From Onchocerca lupi (Eukaryota; Nematoda; Chromadorea; Rhabditida; Onchocercidae), in NCBI GenBank assembly GCA_028564675.1, contig JAOVVO010000097.1, positions 106,027 through 170,026 of the forward strand: a stretch of DNA of 64,000 bases. Reading direction: 5' to 3'. Positions 12,235-26,900 of the stretch are shown here, piece after piece. Both the position numbers and the translations under genes were made by a program. The notes under the pieces are model-generated. The model was not told where the DNA came from. It made no database searches and was given only the letters and a program-made list of their open reading frames with translations. The stretch's first letter is position 1; every line of letters begins with the position of its first letter.

Positions 12235-14618
12235 TTACTTATCGTCTTAGTCAAAGCAATATTGAATTTTTTCTATAGTAAAAAAAAACCGAGAAAAACT
12301 GGATGAAAATAAAAGGAACAAGCAAATGAGTCAAATACGCCAACGATCAAATCAAATCATTGCGAGCGATCAAGCGATGATCAAGCGTTAAACGAATGAA
12401 TGATGAGGAAGAGAAGGACGGGTACATATTCTCTTCTTGTTGCATATGTAATCATACTTCAAACAACAACCGCCGTTTTCATTATGCATCGAAATGAAGT
12501 GAAGAAGAATGAAGAAATGAACTGAGAACTCAGCTCAGCTCAACACATCCTTTATTCAGCATTGCAAGCTGATACACTTCTTCAGCAATGCATATTTCCC
12601 GCTGGGAATTCAATTACATTATGAAGTTTGAAAGGAACCATTCATGCCAAGTCACACGACTCATTACTTCCCATGAATTTTCTAATTATACAACTTTTTT
12701 AAAGCTTAGAAAGAAATAATGCAATGCAAACTTTGCTCTAATTTATTGAATTAAATCGTGCCTCGCTGGAAGAAGCGATTTAAGCAAATTGAAAGACAAA
12801 AGACCATAGATTATTCGAACTTCATCTCAAATTGTTCTTACAAATAAAAATTTAGATTTTGTTGCGAGACAACAATCTGAAAAGACAAGTTGACTTTCTA
12901 GTCCTAAAATTTTTGAGAAAGAAATTTGATTTTTTTTATGCCAAACGATAAAAGTGTTTGGTGATATCGCTGTTGCTGGCACCATTTACCCATTGCTCAC
13001 AACAAAAATTTGTTTTGTTTACTTGTCTATCGAACACACATCCACAAATTTCCAGCTAGTTTGAAAGAATTCCTTCTCTCTTTCTTTTGTGTTTTACTTA
13101 TTATTGTCCTATATCGAAACCTTAAAGCACCAATGGAGCATTATAAAGATTGCACATTTTAATGATGGTAATGTTGATTCGGTTTCTAATCAAGAACAAA
13201 ACCATCTTTAGTTTAAATTTACTTGAAAATTTAAAAAGAAATCTTGAAAAATGAATTTTAAAAGAAAACGAAAAGATTTAGTTTGGAAAAGTTCATTTCA
13301 ATGAAGTCAAGAAATTCTGCACTAAGCATCATTAGTTAAATGCTTTTTGTCTTTCGAAACACATCTCGCTTCTTCGCATAATCAGGATTGATTTAATTAA
13401 GTCCAGCAACCTAAAATCAACTTCTGCATAAAATAAGGGATTGGATGATTTACAAGTCTGTTATACATTTAAATTTAATCAGATTATTCTTTAATTTTCC
13501 GTACCAAAGGAGTTAAAGACTTTGAAAAATTTTTAGAAAATTTTCAATACGATGTTTGGAGTACTTCCCTTACATTATCCAAAAACATGAAGCGATTTCA
13601 TGATGCGAAGCAAAATATTAGATTTCATAATGAAAGTAAGAAACAATGAAAGATAGTAATGTTTATTATATCCATTCATTAGATAACTTCTGAAGCAACT
13701 CGCTCGATTATACTTTTACTAGAAGATTTTTCATTTTCAGGAAAACAAAGTATGGTTTATGTGAAGATTAAAATGATCAGGAAAATTAGAATAATTAGAA
13801 AAAGCTCTAAAATAATTGGGAAAATTTTGAATGACTTTCATCCTATTCATTTCTGCTTGCAATCAAATATTATCCCAGAAATAGTTTCGCAAATCTCAGG
13901 AAGAAGCAATATGTTACATTAGATTTCCGAAAAAAAATTAAAATGATTTTTGAAGTTTTTAAAATATGCAAATTTGCCAAGTTATTTCGAAGAGAGGGTA
14001 GTTGCCAAAAAAAAAAAATGTTTTGCATTGCGATTGATTAATAATGCAAATATGTGGCCATATGGTTTGTTCTGCTATCTAATTTTTAATAATGATAATT
14101 TGACTGATTTCTTACAATGCATAGATATGTGAGCAATAATATAATCATTTTCCATTTCATAAAACCACAAATGATACTAAAATTCTTCCACTGATTATCT
14201 AAATGATAATGATAGTGTAAAGTACTGTTATTTTCGCTATCAAACTTACAAATCTGGTAAGTCTTATTTGCAATAACAGAAAATAAAGCAAGACAAGAAG
14301 ATGTAGGTAATGCACTTTATCCTTTCCTTTATTTCAATACATGAGTCCGAAATTGCTTGCACGTTTGATTTCTTAGCTGGATGAAGTCGAGAGTGTAAGA
14401 ACTTTTTCTATGCATAAAATTATGAAACAAATTTTGTGAAATTTGTTAGAAATGTAAATTTTGTTCAATTTTGAAACTAATTCATAAATAACTTCCGAAA
14501 ATTTCATTGAATAGAACGGAGAAAAATTACATGGATTTCAAAACTTTCAATAGTCAGAGAGAAAATTGTTGATAATGGGAGTATATCAAAGTTTGCGCTC
14601 AGACTTTGATATTTTCGA

Positions 14619-14636
14619 ATCATCATCATCATCATC
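14619..14636. repeat. (ATC)n trinucleotide repeat
   Basis: A short run of ATC/CAT units. Read on the minus strand it gives a poly-Asp run in a small open frame (14703-14586), but that frame has no other support. Confidence 0.7.
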
Positions 14637-15094
14637 GTCACCATCATTTTCAGATTGTGTCATTGGAAATCGTTTGAGGCGCCGTGAAGGTCGAGTAAAC
14701 AAGCTATGAGAAGTGAGCTTACAGATCGCAAAGCTGCTACGATAAATATCTTATTGCGGTCCTCTTCACCTGGACGGTGTATATTGTATGCATATCATAA
14801 AAATTTCAGCAAATAACATAAGACAAATACAGTCTGTCATTTCTCCAAAATTTTTGCGATGAAGGTAACGTCGCAGAATATTTCATTTGAATATTTCATG
14901 GCAATAAAACTGATATTTTCTGACTTGAATTCTTACTTTAAACATTTAAATGAACTGGCAAAAAGTTGCGATTTATAATTTTTGAAGGAAGCGAATAGAA
15001 ATAGCTAGAAATATATAGAGAAAAACTGCGCATAATAAGGAAGAATTTCTAGTGATGCTGATGACTTGCACATTCTACAACAAATTTCAAACTT

Positions 15095-15134
15095 AATAAA
15101 AAAGTTTTTTCTCAAATAAAAAAGTTTTTTCTCA
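15095..15134. repeat. 20-base tandem duplication
   Basis: Two adjacent copies of a 20-base unit beginning AATAAAAAAG and ending in TTTTTTCTCA (15095-15114 and 15115-15134). This is a local duplication in non-coding AT-rich DNA. Confidence 0.8.
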
Positions 15135-18100
15135 ATCTGCAAATGAATGAGTCAACTCAAAAATTTCAATTTTTTTTCTGCAAAATTAACCTTTCGATTT
15201 TGCTGAAGTTTTCAAATATTATTCAAGAGTTTGTTTGAAAATTTTCAGGGTTTTTAGTTCACAATGAAACATCTTAATCTTTGCAATAATATGAACAGAG
15301 CAAATGTAAGAACACTTAAAATGAGGAAAAATGCAGAAATGAAAAAGTTTAAAAGGTCAAGAAATACGGAATCGATGGAGCACAGCCAATTACTTAAGTG
15401 TATTTTCAAATTTTGCTCGCTATTTCACAAGAAGAAAATATACAATCAAATGTTGGTTATATCTAATTATGTCTAATTATAAATGCAAAAACTGAATTGA
15501 CATAATTCCTTTTCTTCTTTTCAGTAGTTAACTACAATGAGAGATTGTAATTTAAGAGGAAAAATAGAAATGAATGTTTGAAATTCTGGTTATAGGATGA
15601 GCAGTCACATTAAATTTTAAATTTTATATATTTGCAGATGCGAAATGAACGAACCGAAGGAATCAACGGAACAAAGTGTATATAATCATTTTCAATTGCA
15701 TCATTTAAGACATTAAAAAGCGTGACGAAAGGGCATTAAAGTCCTCTGAACTAATGTCTTCTCCTTCCCAATGTCGTCATCATAATGGACAAGAATCGTT
15801 ATCATTAATCAGTTGCAGTTGCATTACATCCAATATATCAATAAGACTGATACCTGCCGCAATCTGTGCTCTGTTACGCTTTTATGTTTGTTTTATGATT
15901 GAAGAACTTATAGAACATTGTGATTGTCGGACTGAATAATTTAAATACTGGTCCTATCTTAAATTTAAAACTGGAAATCGAAGAATTTCACATAATTCAA
16001 AAATTTTCGTTTTGAGAAACTGAAAACAAGTCGAGCGGATCAATTGTTATTTGAAATTATTTTAATTTTCGCAAATTATATCATGGGAGAATCGCGTCTA
16101 TGGTATGGAATATATCCATGAGAAAGACGATTTATAGAGAGATAATAAACTGGTGCCAATTTTTGCATAAATTTGTTTTCAAAAAAAAAAAAAAAAAAAA
16201 CCGAAAATAAAAATATGGAAAAAATGAAAAACGTAGGAAAAATTTCGGAACACTGACCTACTTTATAAATTGCATTTTTCTGGAAGAAAAAAGAAATTAT
16301 ATCAAATTGTATAAAGGATATGAAGGAAAGAATTAGATGGTAGAATTTCGTTAAATATAGAAAAAACCTTAACTAACTTCAACGGAGATTTTTTTCTAAT
16401 TTCTGAAAAAATCGTGAAATAACTGTAAAAACGTCTTTGTTAAAAAAAAAAAAGTGTCATTCAGTGTTTGAAAGGATTAAAAAAACCGTTGTCTCACCGG
16501 CTGACTCATTTTGATAGCAAACAGCCGATTTGTTCGGAATTTATTTATTTTTATTTTTTGGAAATAAAAATTTTGTAGAAGTGACTGCAGAAAGTAGTTT
16601 CTATAAGAATGGTCGGCTGTAACCAAAATTATTCGAATTTTTAAATTGAACTGAGAGTTCCATCAAAACAATTTAAAAATTGTTTTTTTTTTCTTTTTTT
16701 TTTTTTCACCATCAGGAGAACAAATGTAGTTTTTGCAAAAGTTTGCTCAAAGAGAAAAAAAGAAGAGAAAATTGTAAAGGAGGGAGGGATGGGGAGAGGA
16801 ACTAAGTGGGAAGAGGGAAATTCGCCTCGTTTTTCAAAACTGTTAAATGAAGCTATTTAGTGGTGAAGTAGTTTGAAAAAGAAGTCAATTAGAGGGTGAA
16901 TGAATGAGAAGCACTTCGAGTAGCGGAGAATATGAGATGACACGGTCAGAATAATGTGCTTCTTCTTGAATATGTAATCAAATCAATGAATGAAAATTTC
17001 TGCAAAGCACAAGTGATGGAAAGAACGAAAAAATCAGTCAATTCCATTGAGACATCGAAAAGACTGTCTGCTCTCGTGATAATAATAGTGATTATGTAAT
17101 GCATATCATATAGTTCGTTTGGAGTGTATTGCCTTTTGCTTCCCAGAAAACATCGAGAGAAGGAATCTCGAGAGAAAAATCTCGCACATCAAGAAAAATA
17201 TGGAGAAACAAGAGAAGCATGGAGAGTTACTGGCAAAAGCTACGTAGATAGTTTTTTCCAGCTTATAATTTTGTCCATTTCTTAAATATCTCAATTCTAA
17301 TTGCATAATTAGCTAGTTACCTCTTTCTTTTCTAATATTTTACAAATAATCCTTGAAGATTTTCACTTGTTTCAAAAACTTCTGACTCTACAGATGATGG
17401 AATATCAATCGGATAGTTTTCAGTGATCGTATCTCTAATCTCTATATCCAACACATTCATTGAATGCAATGTGAAATTTTTACAATTAATTCCTTACAGT
17501 TCTAAATTCTAAATCAGCCGGAAAGAATATGATTTCGACATACTATTTTTGATTGGAAAGATGGAAAGCTTGAAAAGACAATGACTACTGGAACCTGTAA
17601 AATGTCAATCTGCAGAACTATCTGTCTCACATATCTAGTCCAAAGTTTATAACCTGGCAGGTTCCTCGAAATAACAGTTATTTGACTTTAATAAAAGAAG
17701 AGGATATTGCCTCTATCACAGCAAGCAAATGTAATAAGAGGAAAACAGATACAATAAACAATCTATTTGACAAGGGATCATCTATCACGACCTTTTGTTT
17801 AATTAGGCTAGCTACAGCATTGAACAGCGGACATTTATGGTCCATACTCAAGTTCTGGCCCTTCCCAATCGATTTCCGAACAATGGCTGCATAAATATTT
17901 CTGGATCAGAAAGTTTCAAGTACAGGAAATTTAGATCTTAAGATAATCTTATTATTCTCTATCCAATATCAACAATCCAAGTTAGCCTGACTAGTTAATC
18001 GGAAAGTTTACTTTTTGGTTTATTTTTTTTAAAGAAAAGTAAATTCTTGACTGTAAGGTTAGATAATTCTTATATGATCAACAAATCCAATATTTATATA

Positions 18101-18392
18101 TTAATCAAATTGGATTTCTAATTGATTTGCCAAGACTAACAGTGACTACTGATGCATAATAATGATTTGGAGAGGAAGGCGCATTTATTCAGAAAATCTT
18201 TGAAGATTTTAATTTTAATTCCTTCTTATGAATATCATCATCATTCTGAGCAGATACGGAACACTCGATTATATACTTGTTTACTTTTTGTTGTTTGTTT
18301 GCTTGCATATAAACAAAAGAAAACCCTAAAAAGGGGGTGGTGTTGATAAATGATTAGAATGTCAAAGATAGGTGATAACTCGAATTAGAAAT

Positions 18393-18419
18393 GAAGAGAG
18401 AGAGAGAGAGAGAGAGAGA
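18393..18419. repeat. (GA)n microsatellite
   Basis: About thirteen GA units in a row. Directly after it (18420-18443) the motif TTTTGACAGGTA appears twice in tandem. Confidence 0.9.
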
Positions 18420-18604
18420 TTTTGACAGGTATTTTGACAGGTAATATTCACAGAACGATAAGAGTGAATTGCCCGCGGTGATAGTTAAAGGTCACAATAA
18501 GTAAACGCCCAATCATCCATCCAATGACCATCTACGGCAAAGCGTAAATAATGCTATAAATTATCTCACACACTGCGCGAATAATGATCTTTCTCCATCT
18601 ATTT

Positions 18605-18661
18605 ATATGTCTATGTATGTGTGTGTATGTGTGTCTGTGTATGTGTGCATGTGTGTATGCG
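18605..18661. repeat. Imperfect (TG)n/(TATG)n microsatellite
   Basis: Purine/pyrimidine-alternating TG-rich tract with interspersed A and C. It produces the cysteine/tyrosine-rich (plus) and His/Thr-rich (minus) false open frames that cover this segment. Confidence 0.9.
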
Positions 18662-20956
18662 AACATATATATAAATATAAAAGATACGAGGAAAGTGGCA
18701 GTGTATGAGCAGACGGATCTTTTCATCTTAGTAATTGTTTCCGAATATTTGCGACAGAGGACACCGGAAAAGCGGAATCTAATTGTTGGCTGCGGGCATT
18801 GTAGGAAGATTCTGGATGGCTTAATTATGCTAATGCTCAACATTAAAGAGATTTTGCCAAGAGGTGTGAGGTCAAATGAACTGCTTTCCTTTATTTATTG
18901 AGGGCAATTCATTGTTTGTTCTCATCCATCTAAATTTTTCGTTTTTCAATGAATCCTTGAATTTGAATAATGAAACTAATTGTACGGACAGATTGTATAG
19001 AACAGAATAAAAATGAATCAAAGAATACATTCATAATGATGAATTTAAGGAATACTACCCGTTGGAATTCTTGATATCCTTTATCAGACCATTCCATTCG
19101 ATTCATGTTGCTAGAAAATTGCAATCTAAGCGACATTTCCCCAGCTTGCTTAAAGCTCCCGGAACATTTCTTCAAGTATCATCCGTATTGAAGTTGTAGT
19201 CACCTGTGATGAAGCAATGAGTTAGGATTTCTTTGAAAATATTCTCAGTAGCTTAAATCTGAGAAATTTTCACCTTAATATTGATTGCATATACAAAAAA
19301 AAAAGAAATAATGTAGTGTGCACACCATTCAAAACTCCTTTGACTTATATTTCAAAAACTTTTCCTCAAGACAAAAGAAATAAAAGAAATTTTTAGATAT
19401 CTAGCTTTTGTTTTTCTCTCACGAAATTCAATATCTGGTTATTTTTCTTTTAGATAAGGAACTAGCAAGCGAAATAAGGCTGGAATTTGATAAAAAAATT
19501 CAGGTACAGCTATTTATCGCAAAAATTGTTGGTATTCAGTGCAATCAAAATTCTGTTAGATTTAACTGAAAAAAGTTCAAATTTCATCAACAAAAAGGGA
19601 GAAAGTTTTCAACATCTATCCCACCGCCGTTATTACTTTTATGTTTACTAATTTGAACTGCCCTCATTTATGAGGAATTTAGAGATTTCATAGAGCATAA
19701 GATTTACTGTTATAATATCTGGAGTTTAAATAAGTTTGGAATATGATAGCATATGGGAAAAATTGGTGATACAGAAAGTTGAATGTTATTTAGCCACACA
19801 GAATCCAACAGAAAAACACAAAAACACTTGACAAATCTTTTTGGAGCAACTGGAAGGAAGAGAAATCACGCTAATCTGATTTCTGCTGACCTGAGAGATT
19901 TGCATGAAATTACTCAAGTTGCCATATGTCTTTCAAGTTTTTCTACATTCAGCAAAGTATGGCCATAGTGAACTAGCAAATGTCAACTGTTCTGAAACAT
20001 TAAGTGCTAGACTTAAAAGAAGAATTAATGATTCTGGTACACAAATCATTAATTTACAATTGCAATTAAAAGCAATCAGTGCCCACAGCATCGAAACATT
20101 TGAAAATGATATGACCAAAGTATCCAATATTTGACATGAAATTACCAGTAACTTAAAAAAAATTAATTTTTTATGCCAAAATGGACTCAGAATACATTCC
20201 ATAAGTGTCATCGATTTAGAATATTCGAAGAGATTTCAAAGCATTAGCAACTCTCAGATTTCTACTAGTTTGCTTCATTAATTTTCATATTAAGAAATAA
20301 TTCTTCAAAAAAAAAATTTCGTTTTTCTTTCCATTTTAATTTAAGTGTGAATTTCTAATGGTGAAAATAATTCAGAATATGCAGAACAAAACCATGTGAC
20401 TATATTAATTCAATTTAACTTTTTCTTTGTGAAAGATATTGAAACTAAAATTCAGATATTTGCCAACGTGGGAAATATTTTTCTGCTCTTCGAAAGACAA
20501 AATTTTCAAATTTGATGAAGTAATTAAAAATGAAAGAATATTTAAGATAATGAGCGAACCATCTGAAATTGAGGAGATGAATGATATGGATATATTTTAA
20601 TAGCAGCTGACTGGATATATGCGAAAAGCTATAATCTTTTCCTAAATATGCTCCATTGCTGACTTGTTCCAGGTTGGAAGTTGAATTTTTCAAATTAAGC
20701 TTTTTGGGAATTCGTTTCATTTGATTGGTGAAACGTCTTTAGATAGAGAAAGTCTTTGATGATTCTTGAGAAGGAGTGGGGAGATAGAAAAAGTGCTCCA
20801 GAATTCGGGGATCCATCACGGAAAAGTGAAGCAAGACGGTATCATCAAAATGAGGATTTATATTTATGTGCTCTTCTGTGCTGAAAAGCTTGCAAACGGA
20901 GTGGATGGAATGAAATGGAATGCACCAAAGAATGCTTTCGTGGCATCGGTGCATGC

Positions 20957-20978
20957 TTGCATGCATGCATGCATGCAT
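20957..20978. repeat. (GCAT)n tetranucleotide repeat
   Basis: GCAT is repeated about five times, preceded by an interrupted copy. The unit is self-complementary. The neighbouring 20760-21100 has open frames in several phases, but these look repeat-driven. Confidence 0.85.
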
Positions 20979-23900
20979 CACTCTGCCAAAATGCTTCTGC
21001 ATGACAGATTGAGAGATCTGTTGCAGAAAACGACATTTTCTCACATTAATTTTGAAAGTGACAATGTTGAAATGATGAGGGAATGTCTTATTCTATGACT
21101 GTCACAGCAGGATGACACTTTAGCAATCATGAATATTTTATGGTAAAAAGTAGAAAAGGCAAAAGCAATGAAGAACAATGGCTTTGATATATTATCTTAA
21201 ATATAAACAATTAAAATAAATAGCTTTAAGGACTTTAAGGACTTTTTTTTTCTGAATTTCTAAACAATTTTATTACTCGTAAAATTTCATTACACATTTT
21301 ACTGCTCTTTATCCTTGAGATGGAAAATATAATAGTAGATTTTCTCTAATCATTGAAACTACTCCTAATATTCTAGTAAAAGAGAAATTAAATAAATTAA
21401 AGAGTTTGTATATAGCTATTCAAGCACTTGATGATAGTTTGCAGAGTAAATAGTAGATCTGAAGTCAAATATTCAGCTATATTTTTCACTCAGGTAATTC
21501 AGATAATCTCAGTAACTTGAATGCACTTTGTGAATTTATAATATTTCATTATGACTGGGCGACATTAATGCGATTACTTCCAATGTTGTGTCTGTAATAT
21601 AAAAGCATATCAACATATGAATAAACAACAAAGATAAATCGATATATAAACCATAATTTGCTATTTGCAGTATGTTATCAGTGATATGAAAGAGCATAAA
21701 GGTAGCAAAGATGCAAGATAACGACATATCTGAACTGTATAGGTAGCACGAGGGCACATTTCTTTCAAAACATTCTCGCTTTTTTCATTTTTTTAGCAGA
21801 CTATCTGTTATCATTATCATCCTTCTTTAGTGATTCTCATTCATTTCTTCGAAGCTGATTCTTTGAGATCTAAAAAAATTCAGACAAGTGCAACAATCTT
21901 ATCATCGATGACGATAACAAATGGCATCCAAGGAATGTCTTCTGCGTATGATTATCGTCCTTTCCCTTTCTTCCGCGCTTTTTTTTTTTTTTTTTGCTTA
22001 TCAGTACTTTTATTCAAAAAAAAAGGATTGTGTTCTGGAATAATTTACAAATTGTTGTCTTCAATGTCTTTCACGACAGCAAGAATCCTATGAATACATT
22101 TTGGACCTGCAATATAGTAAAGATCTTTATTGCAATAGCCATCATGATGATGGTTGTCGTCACAATATCATATCATAACTATTCTTAATATCTGCCACTA
22201 ATTCGGTTTGAATGGCTGTAATCTCATCAGATATCTGATAAAGACATAAAAGCATGAAAAAATTTAATGAAAATCTTGATTGCCAATTTTCCATCTGATG
22301 GAATGATAGGCAAATGACTGGACTTGGCTCCGGCCTACCACATGAAAGTGGTCCATTTCATAGCTATTCTTTTACTACTCGTTACTTTTCAACAATCAAT
22401 GCTTAAGCTTTTAAAGTATAAATACAATGTTAACGATAGGATGGAAGACTATAAAATCAGCTATGAAATCACTCCCTTTTAATTACAAAGTGACTTAAAA
22501 TCAAAAAAGAAGACTCAAATTATTTATTCTTGTAATCTTCGAGATCCTTCGGACTTCCCACAACGATTAAGCAAATGAATTATTTTTACAGTCCTAGCAT
22601 TTACCTTATAATTTATTTATAATCAAGCAGGTGCGAAATTTGATTCTTTCTTTCATATCAACTGAAACTGATAGTTTATTATACCCGTAGTGATGATCTT
22701 ATGAGGCAAACTTTTGTAGTCTAAAATTTAAAATCTGATCAATTGTAAATGATGCAAATTTGCACATGAAATACGCTTTCAACCGATAAAGAAGATTATC
22801 TTTTTTCGTTATTACATATGTTGTATTACTGCAAAATTTGCTCAATTCTACAGCAAATCAAAACTATTAGGTTCATGGTGAAATAACAAACAGGCTTTGT
22901 GACATTCATCAAATATTTTAATGAGTAGAAAACAAACCGATGTTAATCAACAAAGCTGTTATATGATTTCGAAATACTACAAATTCCAAACTAATAATAA
23001 TCATATCAAACAATTTTGACTGCAAAAAATTAAAAAATTTTCAGGACCTAACAAGTACTAAAATTCGCCCTCTCACATTGCAGTTTGCAAAGGAAATGAA
23101 AAAAATTTTACATGTCGTTTCCATAATTTATTTGAACACAGGTAAATAAACTAATTAACTAAGCCTGTTTCTAATTCAATAGTCAAAGTACCTATAGTTT
23201 GCTAATGACCAACTCACTGTCCCAAAGAATTATTTGGTGAAGGACATAGTCAACTTCATAATATCGTTTGTCTTATAGAAGGAAGTAAATGATATTTTAG
23301 AATTTCATTAGTGTGTAAAATTTTTCAATTCGGAAGAGTACGCGATATGTACCAGCGGTAAAGTCCAAATAAGGTTTCTTCCAAGTTCTATTGTGGTAGG
23401 CTTCCAAAGAATCATTCCACTAGCCGTACTAACAGTGCCATTTTGTCGATAAGTAATAAACATCAGTTAAAAATAAAATTTGAAGACTGAATATGTGAAT
23501 AAATAAAATAGAAATATGATAGATAAGAATATAACAAAGAAAGAATTCATGCGAAATATCAACTGGATAGCGACAGGAGGAAAAAGAAATTTAAATTGAT
23601 TCTACGATTTGTGTAAGGACATTGTCTTGAGAAGAAAAATGAGAGAGTTCAAAGAAAATAGTAAGAAAGGAGTTCATATTAAAGTAATCAACGAAGCGAA
23701 TAATTATACATTTCTAGAAGGATGATCATGACGAATCGAATAATAGTTTAAAAAAAAGAAAGTAAATAAATAGAAAATTTGAAAAATCTTCCTTTCGGTT
23801 TTTTAAAATAGCAATTCCAAAGTCCAAATTTTGATTGAACTATTCATATTTAAATTTATGGCAATATTTTAAGACATTCCATTTCTGTATCTCGTTCTTT

Positions 23901-26900
23901 CCAGAAAATTCTAATTGATGAAAGATTCTGTTTTCTATTAAAGTTGCGACGAAATTGAATTACATAGGAACAAGCTGTTTAAAAATAATTAATTCTTGCA
24001 TTTTTTGAATTTAAAAAGAAAAAATTTCCTCTATTCAAAGAATTCTAAAGATATTATTATTTATATTACTAGAATAGAAATGACTAATTACAATGTCCTA
24101 TGATAATTAATAACTAGAAAACAATAGTGATAGGAAGTGCGGTAGTGAGTAAGAGTGGAAAAAAACTTAACATAAACTGGGTAGTTGCAAGAGTTAAACT
24201 AATGAAGCTTGTAAATGAAATCAACCTTGAATAGCAATAATAATTTATTTCTGAAATAAATTACAGAGAATGAATTAGGCCATAGACTGAGTTATGGCCC
24301 AATGAACATAATTTAGTATTCTTCTCTAGAGAGCATTCTGATTGCTTTCAGCTTTAATACTGCCATTGCTCATCAGAAGAAAAATAATAGTTGAAAGAAA
24401 AGACTGACAATGTCATTTTTTGATATTTGCACATGCGTAAGTCAAAATCTAAGTTGTACAAAAAGTGCTTGCCAAAAGTTCGATATGAAAAATTTGAAAA
24501 CTTTTAAAATAAAATAAATCATTCATAAGAAAAAAGTTTAAAAAAAAACTCAAAATGGATTTTTCATAAGAAAGAAGTTAGGAAAAAAACTTAAAATAAA
24601 ATTAAATTAAAATTCATACAGAGCATCCAGTACTGATTCTGATCCTTTCTAGATAAGTTGGAAAATTTGATGTAATAAAGAAGAAAAGGATTATTTTGAA
24701 ATGTCTGGATGCACTGAAGCAATGCCCTTTTCTTCATTCTTCTTCCTGTCAAATCTTCATGAAATGAGTTTTGACAAATTCAACAAAAATCCAAGAGAAG
24801 CACTTCGTAGAGGTTGGTTTCTGTGAAGGATCTCAGCGAAGAATGTGAGAGTTCAGTAGAATGGACGAAAAATAGTTATATTCTCTGCTATTACTATTCC
24901 CATCCAAGGCTACATTTTCAAGCTGGCCAAGATTGCTTTTAAGCTTTATGGAGTGGTCTGACAAGTTTGCAGCGAAAATGAAAGCATTCTCGAGATATTT
25001 GGTCTCGACATGCAAATGTGTGTCAGAGAAGAGCAGAGTGAAGTGTCCTCCGCCTCTCAGGACAGATAATCCAATAACCACTCCTAAGCCCTATTATACA
25101 AAATTATTACAACACGGAGGGCAGGATAGGATTGATTATAATTGATGCATGGATTAACTATCTATCGCATCTACTCATTCATATTCCCTGAAGAGATTAA
25201 ATTGGGCAAGCAAAATGGGAAATTGTGTTGAACATGAGAATGAGTAATACACAAATGGACAATAATGTATGAAATCGCTCGATGGAAGAAGATGGCTAGG
25301 CTCATCAAGGACTATCGCTTACTTTGGGCCCGTTTATTACAGTTTGTGGAAGTTAAATATGCCGTTTGACTGGCTCCATAGATGCTGCAACAAGCGTAGT
25401 TCTTTTTTTATTTTTCATTTAACAATAGCTATCTTAACTTGTTATGTCTGAACTATTTAAAGTCGATTCAAGTAATTCTATTTAAGATTCCTAATGTTTT
25501 AAATCGAATGATTTGAATGAAATGATCAGTTGTGTTATGATGGGGCATAAATTTTAAAGCTTTGCTGATCGAATGACAAGCATACATCACAACTATTAAT
25601 TGAATTGGAATATCTAAAGCAATTACTGCTAGTCAGAAATTTAACTCTTAAGTACATCGTTGATTTGACGATGAATTCTGAAAAGATTTTCCAGATCGGA
25701 ATGTCTTTTTTAGAAGGATGCGAAAAGCAAATAATTGGTTCAGTAAGATTAGGTTTGCACCACTTTTAAAGCATTCTAGCATATTTTTACCGGAATCAGT
25801 AGAAATTTAATTTTAATTTACATTTAGCGGTTCGCTCAATTAACAATTGGCAACTTGATTAGTGGATGAATTTCATAAAATATTTAATTTTTATTCTTTC
25901 AAGATCCCGTTCATTTTAGCTAATTTTAGCTTATGCATGCTTTGAATGGTTGGATATTATTTTCATTTTAAAAGCAATGTTGTGATGCGTACCAGAAATG
26001 AATGTTGGACCTTAGGCTCTTCGCACAAATCATAAATTTCAATACTTTCATAAAGAATAGATCTCTTAGAATGAAATACAGATGAAAAATACTGAAGTCT
26101 AATGTCTATAAATTCTTCAATAATCTGAAATATATCAGAAAATTAAATAGCAGAAGTCAGGAAACCAGAATACAATTTAATTTATTAAGTATAAATTGAA
26201 ATTGAAGAGAAGTTAACTTCAAAAATCTTGCTGTAACTTGTTTTAAGTTGAACTTATCGTTTGCAAAATAAAACTTTCAAATATTCGCTATGCTTTTGAA
26301 TTCGTTCGCTTGTAGTGGCAATTTTTTTTGGACACAAAAATAGATTATGAGAAAGAAAATGATGTGAATTTTAGATGTCCTAGAAATTCAATGAAGCACA
26401 AGTTGCAATGTTAATCTTTCATAACAAATGGAATACTGCAATTTTGCCGGATATTTTACGAATGTTTTGATAAGAATTCAGATAATATTCCGAGAATTAC
26501 AAATAAAATTATTATAATTAAGAGATAAAGTAAAAGAATCCTTCAAGAAATAAATTCAGACCACAAATGACAAACGAGTAGAAAAAAGTAAGACTATGAA
26601 GAACCATTTCAAGCTTATTCATTTTATAGCAACTTGGTTGCGACTTTGGTAAAATAAAATAAGCAATTCTTTCTATGGCAACATTTTAATTTAATCTATT
26701 TTAAACAAAATAACAAGGAAAAAGCAAGTAAGAAATAAAATTTCCATTTAAAGCTATATCTTCGAATTTTGTTCGGACTGAATTAATTGTGGAATAATTT
26801 CCAATGAGAGCATCTGTTGCTCAACCCATAAATCATAGAATTTTGCAATATAAAAAGCATAACAAATTCTTCTAAAGGATTTTTGCATGCGAAGGTCAAT

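Noticed and set aside
14586..14703. Minus-strand open frame with a poly-Asp run behind a possible acceptor, resembling an acidic C-terminal exon
   Set aside because: The Asp run is just the (ATC)n repeat, no upstream exon could be joined, and the remaining residues match nothing I recognise.
18532..18901. Open frames of over 100 residues on both strands
   Set aside because: Both are generated by the TG/TATG microsatellite and contain Cys/Val or His/Thr runs.
20766..21098. 110-residue plus-strand open frame, the longest in the gene-poor region
   Set aside because: It spans a GCAT repeat, minus-strand frames are open across the same bases, and no domain or splice partner is visible.
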